Below, piece by piece: positions 6,520 through 7,721 of a stretch of DNA of 7,721 nucleotides. Location: assembly GCA_964592755.1 (NCBI GenBank), contig CAZQFS010000134.1, positions 1 through 7,721 of the forward strand. Direction: 5' to 3'. Made by a program: the position numbers and the translations under genes. Numbering within the stretch: the stretch's first letter is position 1; each line of letters begins with the position of its first letter. This stretch comes from CAZQFS01 sp964592755. Lineage in GTDB: Bacteria > Hydrothermota > Tepidihabitantia > Tepidihabitantales > Tepidihabitantaceae. Below the pieces are notes generated by a model. That model worked only from the letters and a program-made list of their open reading frames with translations, did no database searches and had not been told where the DNA came from.

Positions 6520-7409
6520 GCTGGGCAGAGCTGGCGAGCGTCCCGACCGGGCCCAGAAACAAGACGCTGAAAGGTGGCACAGGCATGGACTTCGCCGTGC
6601 TCAATGACACTGGATATGTCTACTTGCTCAAGGGAACCGGGACCGCTGAGTTCTACCGTTACAACGTTGCGCGGGATACATGGGAGGCGCTGCCCGACGC
6701 GCCGGCCGGCACCAGCGGCAAGCCCAAGTACAAAGATGGAAGTGCCATCGCCGTCGGCTCGGACAGCACCTTGTACTGCCTGAAGTCGAACTACAACGAG
6801 GTGTTCCGTTTCGACATGCGGTCCGGCACCTGGCAGAGCGGTCAGACCAACGTGCCGCTATATGGAGCCTCAGGCCGCAAGAAGAAAGTCAAGAAAGGCG
6901 GAGCAATCGCCTGGGGCCATGGCCTGCTGACTGCCATCAAGGGCGGCGGGACGTTCGAGTTCTGGAAGCTGGATGGGGCAGACTCGACCTGGCGCGAATT
7001 TCCACCGGTTCCGCCCGGCGACATGAATCGCAAGGTCGGTGATGGAGCCGGGCTCGAGTACGCACATGGGTACTACTATGTACTCAAGGGCGGCAAGAGC
7101 GCCGAACTATGGCGGTTCGCGCCTGCGGAGTCTGACTGCAACATGGTCTCGATTGTATCGCCGCGCACCGCGCGGGCGGGCACCGCTTTGTCACCCAATG
7201 CGTTACTCACCAGTGCCGCCGCAGGCAGGGACGCGATGCGCGGCCTGAAGTTGACCCTGTTTGACGTAACCGGAAGGGTCGTCGGTCGGTGCGCGGCTGG
7301 TCAGGGCCGCACACTGCTTGGCTCGTCCCTCGCGCCTGGTGTCTACTTGCTTGCCGACCAGGATGCAGCAGCGGGGCGCGCCTGCCGCAAGCTGGTGCTT
7401 GTGCGTTGA
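5901..7409 (+). CDS. 3' part of the frameshifted protein: CARDB-like, six Kelch-like blades, sorting tail
   Basis: This frame can be read from GTG 5901, but homology begins at 5892 (DVGVRALLTPSGNV), and no ribosome-binding site precedes it, so it is the continuation of the gene beginning at 4183. Residues 1-104 of this part form a CARDB-like domain that aligns with residues 450-550 of the upstream part (FPAWVADRAGYFTAKCST with FPDWTPQLPGYWAVRCST). Next come six Kelch-like repeats of 49-53 residues, each opening with a Trp (110, 159, 208, 261, 311, 364), a VPxG or APAG turn, a Lys/Gly-rich stretch and a KGxxxxEFxRYD-like strand. The last ~85 residues carry SPNALL, LTLFDVTGRVV and LAPGVYLL, the pattern of type-A C-terminal sorting domains of FCB-group secreted proteins. 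No intrinsic terminator is visible after the stop. Whether this half is expressed depends on whether the frame break is real. Confidence 0.8.
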   Translation: MRALLTPSGNVRYQSAVIPAARWHNFGAGTADFTALLFIDGDGGRVYSEARVIRLPANGRDTLVQFPAWVADRAGYFTAKCSTALVGDGVPANDTITFRFGVANLPAGEWVRMQDVPAGASGKVVSKGGALAGDGTALFALKGNKTREVFQFDPAGGGWSSLPDLPVGQSGRPVSAGGALCADGHGLLYVVRGNKANDLFRYDSTVGWAELASVPTGPRNKTLKGGTGMDFAVLNDTGYVYLLKGTGTAEFYRYNVARDTWEALPDAPAGTSGKPKYKDGSAIAVGSDSTLYCLKSNYNEVFRFDMRSGTWQSGQTNVPLYGASGRKKKVKKGGAIAWGHGLLTAIKGGGTFEFWKLDGADSTWREFPPVPPGDMNRKVGDGAGLEYAHGYYYVLKGGKSAELWRFAPAESDCNMVSIVSPRTARAGTALSPNALLTSAAAGRDAMRGLKLTLFDVTGRVVGRCAAGQGRTLLGSSLAPGVYLLADQDAAAGRACRKLVLVR

Positions 7410-7538
7410 CGGCACATCGCCGAGCAGCAACAGACCCCTTCCCGAGTTCCTGCCTTACTGGCTAGTCAGCATCCCTTTTCGCGACGCAACTTCAGCGCTG
7501 GCAGTAACATAGCCGTGCACTGTGACTGCTTGCACAAT

Positions 7539-7567
7539 TTGACAAGTGCCGCTATTGACGATACCAT
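7539..7567 (+). promoter_or_regulatory. Putative rRNA promoter
   Basis: TTGACA at 7539-7544 (full match) and TACCAT at 7562-7567 (four of six) are 17 bp apart. Start of transcription would be near 7574, upstream of boxA and about 80 nt before the 16S 5' end, which is the expected order for an rRNA leader. No strongly A/T-rich UP element is seen upstream. Confidence 0.6.
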
Positions 7568-7582
7568 TACTCACAGAGATAT

Positions 7583-7597
7583 CGCTCTTTGATAATT
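7583..7597 (+). promoter_or_regulatory. boxA antitermination site in the rRNA leader
   Basis: CGCTCTTTGATAATT matches the boxA pattern of bacterial rRNA leaders (core GCTCTTT followed by RA and AT-rich sequence), where NusB/NusE bind the RNA to prevent premature termination. It sits about 58 nt before the 16S gene. The GATAAT part also resembles a -10 box, but no fitting -35 box lies upstream. Confidence 0.65.
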
Positions 7598-7654
7598 CGG
7601 ATGTAACCCAAAGCGTGCTCGGGTTGTGCCATTATTCATTCCCTTTCAAGATTT

Positions 7655-7721
7655 TGCTTGGAGGGTTTGATCCTGGCTCAGGACTAGCGCTGGCGGTGTG
7701 TCTTAGACATGCAAGTCGAGC
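7655..7721 (+). rRNA. rrs: 16S rRNA, 5' end (partial)
   Basis: The conserved block GGTTTGATCCTGGCTCAG, then CGCTGGCGG and ACATGCAAGTCGA, is the 5' end of small-subunit rRNA. Aligned without gaps to E. coli, window position 7654+n equals E. coli position n, so about 67 nt are present and the gene runs off the right edge. Helix 1 keeps its pairing (9-13 with 21-25), with a G-U pair created by G at position 10. Departures from the usual sequence are G10, T31, G33 and the GTGTGTCTTAGACATG segment. The exact 5' end is inferred from alignment. Confidence 0.95.

Overview
The window reads as a stretch of a high-GC bacterial chromosome. Several signs point to the FCB side of the tree or a related candidate phylum such as WOR-3 (Stahlbacteria): a very large secreted beta-propeller protein with a C-terminal sorting-type tail (LTLFDVTGRV ... 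LAPGVYLL), CARDB-like DVGV domains, and an unusual 16S rRNA 5' end. The phylum guess is inference; no search was possible.

Layout. Positions 1-1343 hold no convincing intact gene. On the minus strand at 505-729 there is a short, apparently decayed XRE-type helix-turn-helix frame, and at the left edge an open minus-strand frame of doubtful reality. A near-perfect sigma70-type promoter (TTGACA, 16 bp, TATAAT) then drives tRNA-Val(UAC) at 1382-1455. After a 253-bp spacer with an 8-bp inverted repeat come groES (1709-2002) and groEL (2015-3664), 12 nt apart and certainly one operon. An 11-bp perfect hairpin separates groEL from a small FmdB-type zinc-ribbon gene (3719-4000), which starts at GTG with no Shine-Dalgarno sequence.

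From 4183 to 7409 runs one very large secreted-protein gene broken by a frame change near 5844-5909. Its own promoter (4026-4053) and a strong 5'-leader stem-loop (4063-4102) precede it. The 5' half encodes a signal peptide, eight SBBP-like propeller repeats and a CARDB-like domain. The 3' half, in another frame, encodes a second CARDB-like domain, six Kelch-like repeats and the C-terminal sorting-type domain. The break lies between two identical 19-bp copies of the sequence encoding DVGVRA, offset by 47 nt. Removing 47 nt restores a continuous 1059-residue protein.

The window ends with an rRNA leader (promoter at 7539-7567, boxA at 7583-7597) and the first ~67 nt of a 16S rRNA gene. All confident genes lie on the plus strand. 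Translation-support functions (tRNA, 16S rRNA) and protein folding (GroES/GroEL) are ordinary housekeeping. The exported propeller protein is the accessory part, and no new defence or mobile system is visible.
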